52,303 nt of DNA from Acidobacteriota bacterium (GTDB lineage Bacteria > Acidobacteriota > Terriglobia > Terriglobales > Acidobacteriaceae): the NCBI GenBank assembly GCA_013285705.1, contig JABDHA010000022.1, positions 1 to 52,303 on the forward strand, written 5' to 3'. The position numbers and the translations under genes were made by a program. Below the pieces are notes generated by a model. It ran no database searches. It was not told the DNA's origin and saw only the letters and a program-made list of their open reading frames with translations. Positions 1 through 7,846 of this stretch are shown piece by piece (position 1 is the stretch's first letter; the number at the start of each line of letters is the position of its first letter).

Positions 1-224
1 AATAACATGCAGATCGGTCCCAAAAATTGCCCGCATCTTCCGAATACGAGAAAATCATCTGTTGCGGTTGACTGATATGGGCGTCGAAGGCATTCGGTCC
101 TGGACACTGCCGGAACAGATGATCATCCGGGACTCAGCGATCTTGGCTTCCAGGGCTAATTCATTCACGTGCAGGCAAGCACTTTATCGACTCATCATTT
201 TGAGAACCGGTGTAGTAGGACTTT

Positions 225-1544
225 ATGCAAACCAGTTATTCCCCATCTCCCAGGTCTTTAACGCTCGCAGAAATCCGGACACTTGCTCTCGCGTCGCTTG
301 GTGGAGCCTTGGAGTTTTATGATTTCGTGATCTTCGTGTTCTTCACCGCGGGGATCGGCAAGCTGTTTTTCTCTACGAGTCTTCCAGAGTGGATGCGGGA
401 AATTCAGACCTTTGGCATCTTTGCCGCAGGTTATCTGGCACGCCCTTTGGGCGGTGTTGTGATGGCACATTTCGGCGACATGCACGGTCGCAAGCGCATG
501 TTCACATTGAGCATTCTGCTCATGGCAATTCCCACCTTGCTGATCGGGTGTTTGCCAACCTATCCCACGGCAGGAGTGATAGCACCTTTGCTCCTGCTTA
601 CGATGCGGGTGTTGCAAGGAGTCGCAATTGGCGGCGAAGCGCCCGGAGGATGGGTGTTCGTTGCCGAGCACGCGCAACAGCAGAGGGTCGGACTTGCCGT
701 TGGATTGCTCACCGGTGGCTTGAGCTTAGGAATATTGCTGGGATCGTTGGTAGCAGTCGGCCTCAATTTCACGTTTAGTCAGGCCGAGATCGCAAGTGGT
801 TATTGGCGACTTCCCTTTGTACTTGGGGGCGTCTTTGGCTTTATTGCGATGTTCCTTCGGCGTTGGCTCAACGAGACGCCTGTCTTCGAAGAGATGCGAC
901 AGCGGGCGGCTCTATCTCGCGAACTGCCTCTAGGTACCGTGTTGAAAAAACACGGACGAGCTGTAGCTATCTCCGTGATCAGCACCTGGATGCTGGCAGC
1001 AGCCATCGTAGTCGTAATTTTGATGACACCGGTGCTGTTGCAGAAACTCTTCGGGCTTGCGCCTCGTGCCGTCCAGATGGCAAACCTCGCCGGTACAGCT
1101 GCGCTCTGTCTCTCGACCGTAGCGATAGGCGCCGCAACAGACCGGTTTGGCATTCGACGTGTCTCCATCCCGATCCTGTTGCTGTTGATTGCTGCTACCT
1201 ATGGACTCTATTTGGGCGCTGCATATTCACCTTCAGCGCTGTTCCCCCTTTACACGCTCGCAGGTATCGGCGCAGGCGGAGTGGTGCTGACTCCCATTCT
1301 TATGGTTCGCGCGTTTCCAGCGCAGGTGCGCTTCACTGGTGTCTCCTTCTCCTACAACCTTGCTTATGCGGTTTTTGGCGGTTTGACTCCGTTAGTTGTT
1401 GCGGGGTTCGCTCGCGCAGACCGGTTCAGCCCGGCACATTACATTGCCGTTGTAACAATGCTAGGTCTTCTGGCTGTGTTTATGGCGCCGGCAGTTCATC
1501 TTCGAAAGAACGGGGAAGATAGCGTCGTGACAAGGCTCTCATGA
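225..1544 (+). CDS. MFS transporter, metabolite:H+ symporter (MHS) type
   Basis: This 439-residue inner-membrane carrier has about 12 hydrophobic segments. The usual MFS loop-2 motif is visible near residues 82-92 (HFGDMHGRKRM), and the N-terminal SLGGALEFYDFVIF stretch is typical of the MHS (ProP/KgtP-like) branch, which moves organic acids or osmolytes with protons. The ATG at 225 follows AGGA at 217-220. The substrate cannot be read from sequence. The next gene is a lactate dehydrogenase on the same strand, about 280 bases downstream, so a small organic acid is a reasonable guess and no more than that. Length and topology are normal for the family. Confidence 0.88.
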   Translation: MQTSYSPSPRSLTLAEIRTLALASLGGALEFYDFVIFVFFTAGIGKLFFSTSLPEWMREIQTFGIFAAGYLARPLGGVVMAHFGDMHGRKRMFTLSILLMAIPTLLIGCLPTYPTAGVIAPLLLLTMRVLQGVAIGGEAPGGWVFVAEHAQQQRVGLAVGLLTGGLSLGILLGSLVAVGLNFTFSQAEIASGYWRLPFVLGGVFGFIAMFLRRWLNETPVFEEMRQRAALSRELPLGTVLKKHGRAVAISVISTWMLAAAIVVVILMTPVLLQKLFGLAPRAVQMANLAGTAALCLSTVAIGAATDRFGIRRVSIPILLLLIAATYGLYLGAAYSPSALFPLYTLAGIGAGGVVLTPILMVRAFPAQVRFTGVSFSYNLAYAVFGGLTPLVVAGFARADRFSPAHYIAVVTMLGLLAVFMAPAVHLRKNGEDSVVTRLS

Positions 1545-1618
1545 GATGGAGTTGCGGCAACCTATTGGACTCTAAGGCTTTATCGGTCAAGAAAACAAAC
1601 CGGCACGGGCCTTTCGCA

Positions 1619-1643
1619 CATCTCCGTCCTTTGGACGGAGATG
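1619..1643. terminator. Perfect hairpin between the MFS gene and ldh
   Basis: An 11-bp perfect inverted repeat (CATCTCCGTCC, loop TTT, GGACGGAGATG) lies 75 bases after the MFS stop. No T-run follows, so it is either a weak or factor-dependent terminator or an mRNA-stabilising structure. Nothing else recognisable was seen between the two genes (1545-1825). Confidence 0.4.
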
Positions 1644-1825
1644 GAACTACGGCTGGAGAAACTTACAAAGCAGCTTGCGATGGGGACTCGTGCAAAACTG
1701 GGCTTAGCGGCCTTCTGCCGAAAACCCCTCTTAGAATATTATCGTGTGCTTCATTCGGCGGCGGCCAGTGGTTGGATATGGCCAAGTTGGGTCCTTGAGA
1801 AGTCGCACGTGGAGATTAAACCAGG

Positions 1826-2833
1826 ATGTCAGGTGTCGAAGTGATTCAATCCAGCAATCAGAACGATCTACGCACGCGGATTCCTCGCGTTGCGATCGTG
1901 GGAACAGGTTTTGTAGGTTCGACGACCGCCTATGCGCTCATGCTCTCCAGAACTCCAGCGGAAATTGTGTTGATTGATAAAGATGAGCGGCGAGCCGACG
2001 GTCATGTCCAGGACCTGCGAGATGCCGAAGTGTTTTCCCACACGACTCGTGTCATTGTCGGCCGGCTCGATGATTGCTGCTCGGCGGACGTGGTCATCAT
2101 TACAGCTGGTGTCAGTCAAGCGGGCCAGAGGTCACGACTAGACAGCTTGAATGAGACTGCGGCGATATTGAAGAGTCTCGTGCTGAAGGTCGCACGCTAC
2201 AACCCGCATGGGATATTGTTGATCGCATCGAATCCGGTTGATGTGTTGACCTATGCCGCTTGGAAGTGGTCCGGTCTTCCGCCCAACCGCGTTATTGGTT
2301 CAGGCACATCTCTGGATACGTCTCGTTTCCGCAGGCGACTTGCCGAACACTATGGGGTAGCTTCGGACAACGTGCACGCATATGTCATAGGGGAGCATGG
2401 CGAGAGCCAGGTAGCTGTGACATCTTCGGCCCGGATCGCGGGTATGCCGCTGGAAAGCTTCTGCCGGGAACTGGACCTACCCTACGACGAAGATGGGCTG
2501 CGAAAAATCGCCAACGATACGCGAGCTGCGGGTCTGGAAATTATCCGTGCAAAAGGAGCGACATACTATGGCATTGGGACGGCGTTGGCGCGTATCGTAG
2601 GCGCCATTCTGCGTGATGAACATGCAGTACTGACAGTCTCTAGCTTAGCGCCGGATTCGATGGGATTGGGCGAAGTGTCTCTGTCCCTTCCAACGATTAT
2701 TACTCGCGATGGCGTGGCTCGCGTTGTCTCCATCCCACTCAGTGCAGCGGAAAGACAAGCACTCGAGGCTTCAGCAGATACGCTGAAACAGCACATCGCC
2801 GCATTGAAGACATCAGAGGCCGCCTTCTTTTAA
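1826..2833 (+). CDS. ldh: L-lactate dehydrogenase, NAD-dependent
   Basis: This 335-residue protein interconverts L-lactate and pyruvate with NAD(H) in the cytoplasm. The Rossmann motif GTGFVG is at residues 26-31. The active-site loop carries Gln98, equivalent to the Q102 that selects lactate over malate, and Arg104, equivalent to R109. The substrate-binding stretch SLDTSR gives Asp164 and Arg167 next to Gly-Thr-Ser, and the catalytic His191 sits in GEHGES. All key residues are therefore present and favour LDH over malate dehydrogenase. The loop between Gln98 and Arg104 lacks the usual Pro-Gly-Glu. GGAG at 1810-1813 is a little far from the ATG. The upstream MFS carrier and the downstream regulator may form a functional unit with it, but this is inferred from proximity only. 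Confidence 0.9.
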   Translation: MSGVEVIQSSNQNDLRTRIPRVAIVGTGFVGSTTAYALMLSRTPAEIVLIDKDERRADGHVQDLRDAEVFSHTTRVIVGRLDDCCSADVVIITAGVSQAGQRSRLDSLNETAAILKSLVLKVARYNPHGILLIASNPVDVLTYAAWKWSGLPPNRVIGSGTSLDTSRFRRRLAEHYGVASDNVHAYVIGEHGESQVAVTSSARIAGMPLESFCRELDLPYDEDGLRKIANDTRAAGLEIIRAKGATYYGIGTALARIVGAILRDEHAVLTVSSLAPDSMGLGEVSLSLPTIITRDGVARVVSIPLSAAERQALEASADTLKQHIAALKTSEAAFF

Positions 2834-3133
2834 TGCCGAACGAAACGAGGCATGCATTCTTAGGTCTTCGTAACTACCAGTTCCAAGCAGCGCTCACCGT
2901 ATGCTCCGCAACGTGCTCACTAGGGGTTTAATCAGGCGGCCGTAACGGCAAAGGATTCTTCGAGCGTGTGTACATGTTGTTGATCCAGCCATGCCGCGGG
3001 AGTATTCTGTTTGACCAGTTCATCAGTCGCTCTTTTTTGGTGCACGCAATGCATAGCGTGACTGATATATTGCCGCAGCGCGACACTTGTGCACTCACGT
3101 AGCGCTGCTTCTCAAGATGAATGGAAGTGTGAC
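2834..3133 (+). other. Intergenic stretch between ldh and the regulator
   Basis: About 300 bases separate ldh from the ATG preferred for the downstream regulator. An in-frame GTG at 3089 would extend that protein by 15 residues. No clear hairpin terminator, RNA gene or near-consensus promoter could be picked out by eye. Confidence 0.4.
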
Positions 3134-4507
3134 ATGGCTGTGACAGATGAACCTCCGATCGGCCAACGCGGCAAAAGAGTGTCTCATGTCGACCTCATCC
3201 AGTCTGCCGCCAGCGGAGCAGGTGTGCCTTTCGAGCCTGCGGAGGTTTTAGACTCCTGGCGACGCTGCACGATTGAACATCATATCAATCCGGATCGCCC
3301 GGCCATGCCGCACATCATTACGGCGAGCGAACTCAGGGCTTCCCGGGAACGTCTTGGCAAGATCCTTGATCTGGCCCAGGAAGAAATCGACCGTTTGTAC
3401 GCGATCGTAAGCCAGGAGCACTATGTCGTCCTGTTTTGCGATACCCAGGGTATTGCTATTTACCATCGGGGAAATGAGGCGATGGCCGATCAGTTTCGAT
3501 ACTGGGGCATCTGGGTGGGAGGAGTCTGGTCGGAGGAAATTGAAGGCACAAACGGGATCGGCACGTGCATCACTGAACAGAAGCCAATCATCGTCCATCG
3601 TGACCAGCATTTTCGCACCCGGCACATCGGACTCAGCTGTTCCACCGCGCCGATTTTTGACGCTACCGGTAAGCTCGTAGCGGTACTCGACACATCATCT
3701 ATGACTCCGTCCACTTCGGATCGATCGCATGCGATGGCCCTGGCTGCGACAACCGCCTCCGCACGCGCAATCGAGGAACGACTATTCCGCGAGTGTTATT
3801 CCCAGACCTGGAATGTTGCTGCGGTTCCGGCCGACGAAAGCGGGCCGGCTCTGCTGCTGGCTGTCGACGACGATCGGCGCATCGTTGGAGCTGACCGGGT
3901 TGCGCGTCTCGCCTTTGCTCTCGATGAAGAGATTCTGAGGCAAGGCTTATATCTCTCAAAGGTATTTACCCATGACTCATCACTTTTCCGGAGGACTGCT
4001 GGACAGGACATAGCAGTTCCTTTGACGCGTACCGGTAGTGCCGACCCATGGCGCGCGTTGATTACTGCTCCGGGGCCGAAGGCCTGGCGAAGCTTTAGCG
4101 ACAAGACGGCACACTCAAGGCCAAGGATCAGCATGCTGGGCGCCTTACCGATAGCAGCGTCGACAGCAGATAGTCATGGCGGCCTGGCGCCCGGCATCAC
4201 GCGCCGTATCAGCGAGTACATTGACTCGCATCTTGGTGAGAGCATCAGTCTCGAGGCAATGGCTGAAATGGCAGGCCTATCGGTGAATCATTTCGCGCGT
4301 GCTTTTCGGCAGTCTACTGGCTTAGCACCGCATGCCTATTTGGTGCAGCGACGTATCGAACAAGCCGAGCGCCTGCTCTCTCGTACCGATTTGCCTCTTT
4401 CCCAAATCGCGCTCGCAGTCGGTTTCGCTGATCACAGCCACTTCGCAAGACATTTTCGTCGACTCACTGGAGCGACGCCGAGCGTTGCTCGGTGGCAGCA
4501 GCGCTAA
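3134..4507 (+). CDS. Transcriptional regulator: AcoR-like GAF domain plus AraC-type HTH
   Basis: The N-terminal ~200 residues resemble the sensor half of AcoR-type sigma-54 activators. They include the VLDSWRRC entry motif and a GAF-like region with SEEIEGTNGIGTCI and a run ending LVAVLDTSS. There is no AAA+ ATPase; the protein ends in a complete AraC/XylS double helix-turn-helix (about the last 105 residues, SLEAMAEMAGLSVNHFARAFR and the second helix set ending FARHFRRLTG). It should therefore work with the housekeeping RNA polymerase and not with sigma-54. The ATG at 3134 has GGAAG six bases upstream; a GTG at 3089 is the alternative start. Its ligand is unknown. It lies just downstream of ldh and may control that gene or the MFS carrier. 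Confidence 0.85.
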   Translation: MAVTDEPPIGQRGKRVSHVDLIQSAASGAGVPFEPAEVLDSWRRCTIEHHINPDRPAMPHIITASELRASRERLGKILDLAQEEIDRLYAIVSQEHYVVLFCDTQGIAIYHRGNEAMADQFRYWGIWVGGVWSEEIEGTNGIGTCITEQKPIIVHRDQHFRTRHIGLSCSTAPIFDATGKLVAVLDTSSMTPSTSDRSHAMALAATTASARAIEERLFRECYSQTWNVAAVPADESGPALLLAVDDDRRIVGADRVARLAFALDEEILRQGLYLSKVFTHDSSLFRRTAGQDIAVPLTRTGSADPWRALITAPGPKAWRSFSDKTAHSRPRISMLGALPIAASTADSHGGLAPGITRRISEYIDSHLGESISLEAMAEMAGLSVNHFARAFRQSTGLAPHAYLVQRRIEQAERLLSRTDLPLSQIALAVGFADHSHFARHFRRLTGATPSVARWQQR

Positions 4508-4552
4508 GGCAATTCTTCCAACACCAAACAAGTGAACAAAATGTTTACTTGC

Positions 4553-5113
4553 TCACGCGCGATGACTCGCGAAAGTTGTCCGCCACGCCTGCAGGGCCTC
4601 CCTGGACTGATCGCGGCCGCTATCGGTGTTTGCCAGAGATTGGATTGCCAACTCACGAGCAATGATTATGTCCCGGCGTGAGCATCCGAGAAGAGTCGAG
4701 CAATCTTCGTCAGACTGCCTCTCCAGAACCGACATCACGAAGACAAAACGCTCGAAGGCATTGAGTGCGACAATGGCGGCGAAGAGGTTGTTTTTCCCAG
4801 ATCGTACCGCCCCTTTGAGGCTGATAAAGGAAAGGCTGTTTGTGTGCTCTCGCTCTGGCATGATCATCTGGATTGCATGTTTAAGGATCGCCCGCCGAGC
4901 CCACCATCGCGCCCACTCCATGAAGACACCCATTCCTTCCTCGCATTCTCCTAGCCCGCTAACAAAGCACTGTTCAGCTTTATCATTGTCTGCGGTTAGC
5001 AAGAACGAGAGCAGGTACAGGCTGTGCATCTCGTCGGTGAAGATCTCGCAGAAATCGTCAACAGTCGCGTATCTTACAGGTCTTTCGTCAAAAGTGCGTA
5101 TCTGCTGCAACAT
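4553..5113 (-). CDS. ECF-sigma-factor-like protein
   Basis: This is a 186-residue protein. Residues ~25-60 (EIFTDEMHSLYLLSFLLTAD and following) look like sigma-70 region 2.1-2.2, with the aromatic/LLTAD pattern and an acidic AEQCF continuation. Residues ~115-160 (AFERFVFVMSVLERQSDEDC, then LLGCSRRDI) match the layout of region 4, which contacts the -35 element. The part that would read the -10 element is poorly conserved to the eye, so it may be a degenerate sigma or a sigma-like regulator. It has a good ribosome-binding site (AGAGAGGT) and is last in a three-gene operon, 27 bases after the omega-like gene. I infer a role in transcription; no target is known. Confidence 0.6.
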   Translation of the reverse strand: MLQQIRTFDERPVRYATVDDFCEIFTDEMHSLYLLSFLLTADNDKAEQCFVSGLGECEEGMGVFMEWARWWARRAILKHAIQMIMPEREHTNSLSFISLKGAVRSGKNNLFAAIVALNAFERFVFVMSVLERQSDEDCSTLLGCSRRDIIIARELAIQSLANTDSGRDQSREALQAWRTTFASHRA

Positions 5114-5140
5114 AGTTACCTCTCTTGTTCCTAAATCCGT

Positions 5141-5458
5141 TCAAGCGTTCAATTGCATTTGGATGCTGGCGTGTTCAGAGGGCATACGATCCACTTCGTT
5201 CATTCTGAGTGAAGTGGATCTGCCTGCAATGCCTGAGTCGCCGCTTGCGCGTCGCAATGGAACGGATGCGAAGTGTCGGTGAGTGGGCACGACTGCGATT
5301 GGGTTGGCGCGACCGAAACGTGCAAATACATCATTCATCGTTTCCTGAATCCGAGTATTTGGTTGGTGCAATTTGCGGGTCGCCTTCACGGCAAGCTTGG
5401 TAAGCAGGAAACGGTTTGAAACATACGCTGTAGCGCCGAAGACTAGATCGGAACGCAT
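5141..5458 (-). CDS. Small RNA-polymerase-omega-like protein
   Basis: This is a 105-residue basic protein. The stretch after residue 11 (YVSNRFLLTKLAVKATRKLH) resembles the conserved N-terminal helix of RNA polymerase omega (RpoZ: GNR(F/Y)xLVxxAAxRARQL), followed by a short N-T-R-I-Q segment where omega has its second conserved block. The C-terminal half is not omega-like. The start is secure, since a perfect AGGAGG sits 6 bases before the ATG. It lies between a 42-residue peptide and a sigma-like protein in one operon. It is either an accessory omega paralogue or an unrelated small protein with a chance likeness. The main rpoZ is not in this window. Confidence 0.45.
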   Translation of the reverse strand: MRSDLVFGATAYVSNRFLLTKLAVKATRKLHQPNTRIQETMNDVFARFGRANPIAVVPTHRHFASVPLRRASGDSGIAGRSTSLRMNEVDRMPSEHASIQMQLNA

Positions 5459-5467
5459 GGTGTCCTC

Positions 5468-5596
5468 CTAAAGGGATCGAAAGGCTGATTTGTTACGGCC
5501 ATCTCCGTCTGCCTCATATTCACGGGCCTGAGGACAGTCCATTGACAAGCCGCTACTTCCTGTCGAAGTTACGAAGCTCACAGCCAGAGTTGACAT
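5468..5596 (-). CDS. 42-residue small protein, first gene of the sigma-like/omega-like operon
   Basis: A reading frame of 42 residues starts at an ATG (5596) preceded by AGGAGGG five bases upstream, which is among the strongest ribosome-binding sites in the window. The frame continues upstream to 5695, but that extension has no such site. The peptide begins MSTLAVSFVTSTGSSG and ends acidic then basic (REYEADGDGRNKSAFRSL); it has no membrane segment. Its stop is 9 bases before the start of the omega-like gene, so the three genes are probably co-transcribed. I do not recognise it. It could be a real small protein or a leader peptide that couples translation of the operon. Confidence 0.5.
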   Translation of the reverse strand: MSTLAVSFVTSTGSSGLSMDCPQAREYEADGDGRNKSAFRSL

Positions 5597-5820
5597 TTGC
5601 CCTCCTGAAGGGAGAATGATGAAAGTGTGGCAGCAGCAGCGTCCGGAGTCTTGGACGAAACCGCCGTCGCCAGAACGTTCTTGCTCAATTGTCATGGGGT
5701 GTATGTTGCTGGAATCGCCTTATCGAAGTCTCCAGCCGGCCAATCGCATGGAATGATTGCAATAGATAGTGCAATTTCCAGCGGAACTGTAACCAACGAC
5801 TGTCTGAAACCATCCTAGAA

Positions 5821-7479
5821 ATGGACGCTATGGGTTACGAAACAGGGAAATTGTTGGTAGTGGAGTCGGACGAGGCTCTCAGGGAACACATCGTCGCGGT
5901 GCTGAGCGATGCGGGATATGAGGTATCGACCGACTACCGTGAAGGAATGAAAGCAGTCTTCGCCTTGGAGCCTGACGCAGTTGTACTGGGTGCCGATCCG
6001 CCCCAGCTCGATTGTTGCGACCTTCTTTCTGAAATCAAGGGTTCTGAGCACACTCGCAACATACGCGTTGTGATGCTATCTCCGGGAGGATCAACCGAGC
6101 GCACTCGGGGGCTGGATCTCGGGGCCGACGACGTGCTGTCACTGCCCTTTGACTCACACGAATTACTGTCGCGGATACGTTCGCAATTACGGAATAAATC
6201 AATCGCGGACGAGTTTGGAAAGCGCCTGCGCTTTGCGGAGGAAAATCGAAACGCCACCCAGCAGGTGGTCACAGCAGTCAACGAAGAACGGCGGACGCTT
6301 CGGATTGGCGTCCTGGCGACTGTTGCCGTGCTTATCGTTGCTGGCTTGACCTTTTTCTTCTTCTATCGTCGCGGTCAGGAACAGAATACCCGGGTTTATG
6401 CTGCGATTACTCGACTACAAACAGGCGTACTGACGCAACAACGGTTGATGGAACGCTCGCGTCAGGCCGTTGCAGGCGCGGAACCCGGCCCAGCGCAGGC
6501 GAGTGATTCGCAGAAGCTTCAACTTCAGAGGAAGAGCGAAGACCTGAGATCGCAAATTGCCACCAACAAGACGGACGACACTTCCGCTTTGCAAGATCAG
6601 TTAACCACAGTAGAAGGCCGGCTTCAGAAGCTCGAGACCGAGGGCCAGGTTGCGCAGACGATTATCCAGACCTATGAGCCGAGCGTTTGCCTCGTCCATG
6701 TTGTGCTTGGCTTCCGCGACCATACTTCGGGGTTGAGGTTGCACTATGCTGGAGTGACAAGCAGTGGCGATCCAACAACCGACGAACACAATAACCCCCT
6801 CGTGAGCCTCTCCGGAATTGGTCCTGAAGTGCACATGGATGTTTTTGGCACTGGGTTTCTCGCCTCTGCCAGCGGAGAAATCCTCACAAATCACCACGTG
6901 GCCGAGCCATGGTGGCAGAACGATGATTTGAAGGAGATGCTTGATCAGGGCGTTGAGCCAGAGATCACAGAGATGACTGCATATTTCCCGGGTGTTCCAC
7001 ATGGCATCGCCATCAACACCGAGAAAATTTCCTCTACCGCGGACGTTGCTGTCCTGAGAGCGAATGTTTCAGATCTGGGAATCAAGCAGATTGCGCTTGC
7101 CGACCATCCACATTCGGCCGTCAGCGGCAACCCTGTCGTGCTACTTGGATATCCGACTGCTCTTGATGCAATTCTGGCTCGTGCAGGCGCAGCGACACTC
7201 CAGTCCATCGCGACTACCTCCAAAGGCGATCCGCAGCAGGTGATGGAAGAACTCGCCCGCCGCCACCTGATCAGGCCTATCGCCACCCAGGGGCACATCG
7301 GCGACGTGCTTCAGGACAAGATTGTTTATGATGCCCAAACCACTTCAGGCGGCTCCGGCGGTCCGCTTTTCAACAACGAAGGCAAAGTGATAGGAATCAA
7401 CTTTGCCATGGTGCGCGAGTTCGGCGGATCGAATTTCGCCATCCCTGTTGCTTTCGGAAAGTCACTTCTGAAACCTTAG
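5821..7479 (+). CDS. Degenerate receiver domain fused through a membrane helix to a trypsin-like serine protease
   Basis: This is a 552-residue protein. Residues ~10-125 have the CheY-like receiver pattern (LLVVESDEAL at strand 1, GLDLGADDVLSLPF at the C-terminal end). The phospho-acceptor position is Gly57 where Asp is expected (AVVLGADPP), and the conserved Lys is Leu108, so phosphorylation is unlikely. A membrane helix (~161-182) is followed by a predicted coiled-coil region (~190-285). Then comes a trypsin-like domain with a complete triad: His359 (TNHHV), Asp408 (TADVAVL) and Ser512 (TSGGSGGPLF). There is no PDZ domain. Expected topology is receiver in the cytoplasm and protease in the periplasm. 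It is divergent from the sigma-like/omega-like operon. The ATG at 5821 was kept; a second ATG at 5830 is possible. Confidence 0.85.
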   Translation: MDAMGYETGKLLVVESDEALREHIVAVLSDAGYEVSTDYREGMKAVFALEPDAVVLGADPPQLDCCDLLSEIKGSEHTRNIRVVMLSPGGSTERTRGLDLGADDVLSLPFDSHELLSRIRSQLRNKSIADEFGKRLRFAEENRNATQQVVTAVNEERRTLRIGVLATVAVLIVAGLTFFFFYRRGQEQNTRVYAAITRLQTGVLTQQRLMERSRQAVAGAEPGPAQASDSQKLQLQRKSEDLRSQIATNKTDDTSALQDQLTTVEGRLQKLETEGQVAQTIIQTYEPSVCLVHVVLGFRDHTSGLRLHYAGVTSSGDPTTDEHNNPLVSLSGIGPEVHMDVFGTGFLASASGEILTNHHVAEPWWQNDDLKEMLDQGVEPEITEMTAYFPGVPHGIAINTEKISSTADVAVLRANVSDLGIKQIALADHPHSAVSGNPVVLLGYPTALDAILARAGAATLQSIATTSKGDPQQVMEELARRHLIRPIATQGHIGDVLQDKIVYDAQTTSGGSGGPLFNNEGKVIGINFAMVREFGGSNFAIPVAFGKSLLKP

Positions 7480-7846
7480 GCCGGACAGAACACAACTCCT
7501 CGAACACGCTATAAATACCAATAAATTGGGCTGTCTTTAATTGGATTCATCCCAAGTTGAGTCCAGCGTTTGCGGATAAAGGCGCCAAGATCGGCATCAG
7601 TTCGGATTCGCATGCCTGCACCTCAGTACTTAAGACAGTACCGAGCGGTGACATTTCTTAATGGAATCGAACAGCGACGTGGAGCATATCCACAGCGTTT
7701 CCTCATTCGTGTAACGCGAAAAGGGAATTGTGAGTGGTCAGAGGTTTAGACCCCTCAATCTCCTTCACCCGCGAATTCATAATTTCATTTATGGTTATCA
7801 GTGCGAAACCGCCTTGAAACTGGCTGTCGCTTTGGAGCGATCTTCC
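7480..7846 (+). other. Intergenic stretch before the fucosidase gene
   Basis: About 370 bases lie between the receiver-protease and the preferred start of the fucosidase. The fucosidase frame stays open back to a GTG near 7730, but residues coded there do not look like an exported protein's N-terminus. No RNA gene, clear hairpin or good promoter was recognised here. Confidence 0.4.

Noticed and set aside
1541-1844. Short frames between the MFS gene and ldh
   Set aside because: No ribosome-binding site, no family likeness, and a hairpin runs through them.
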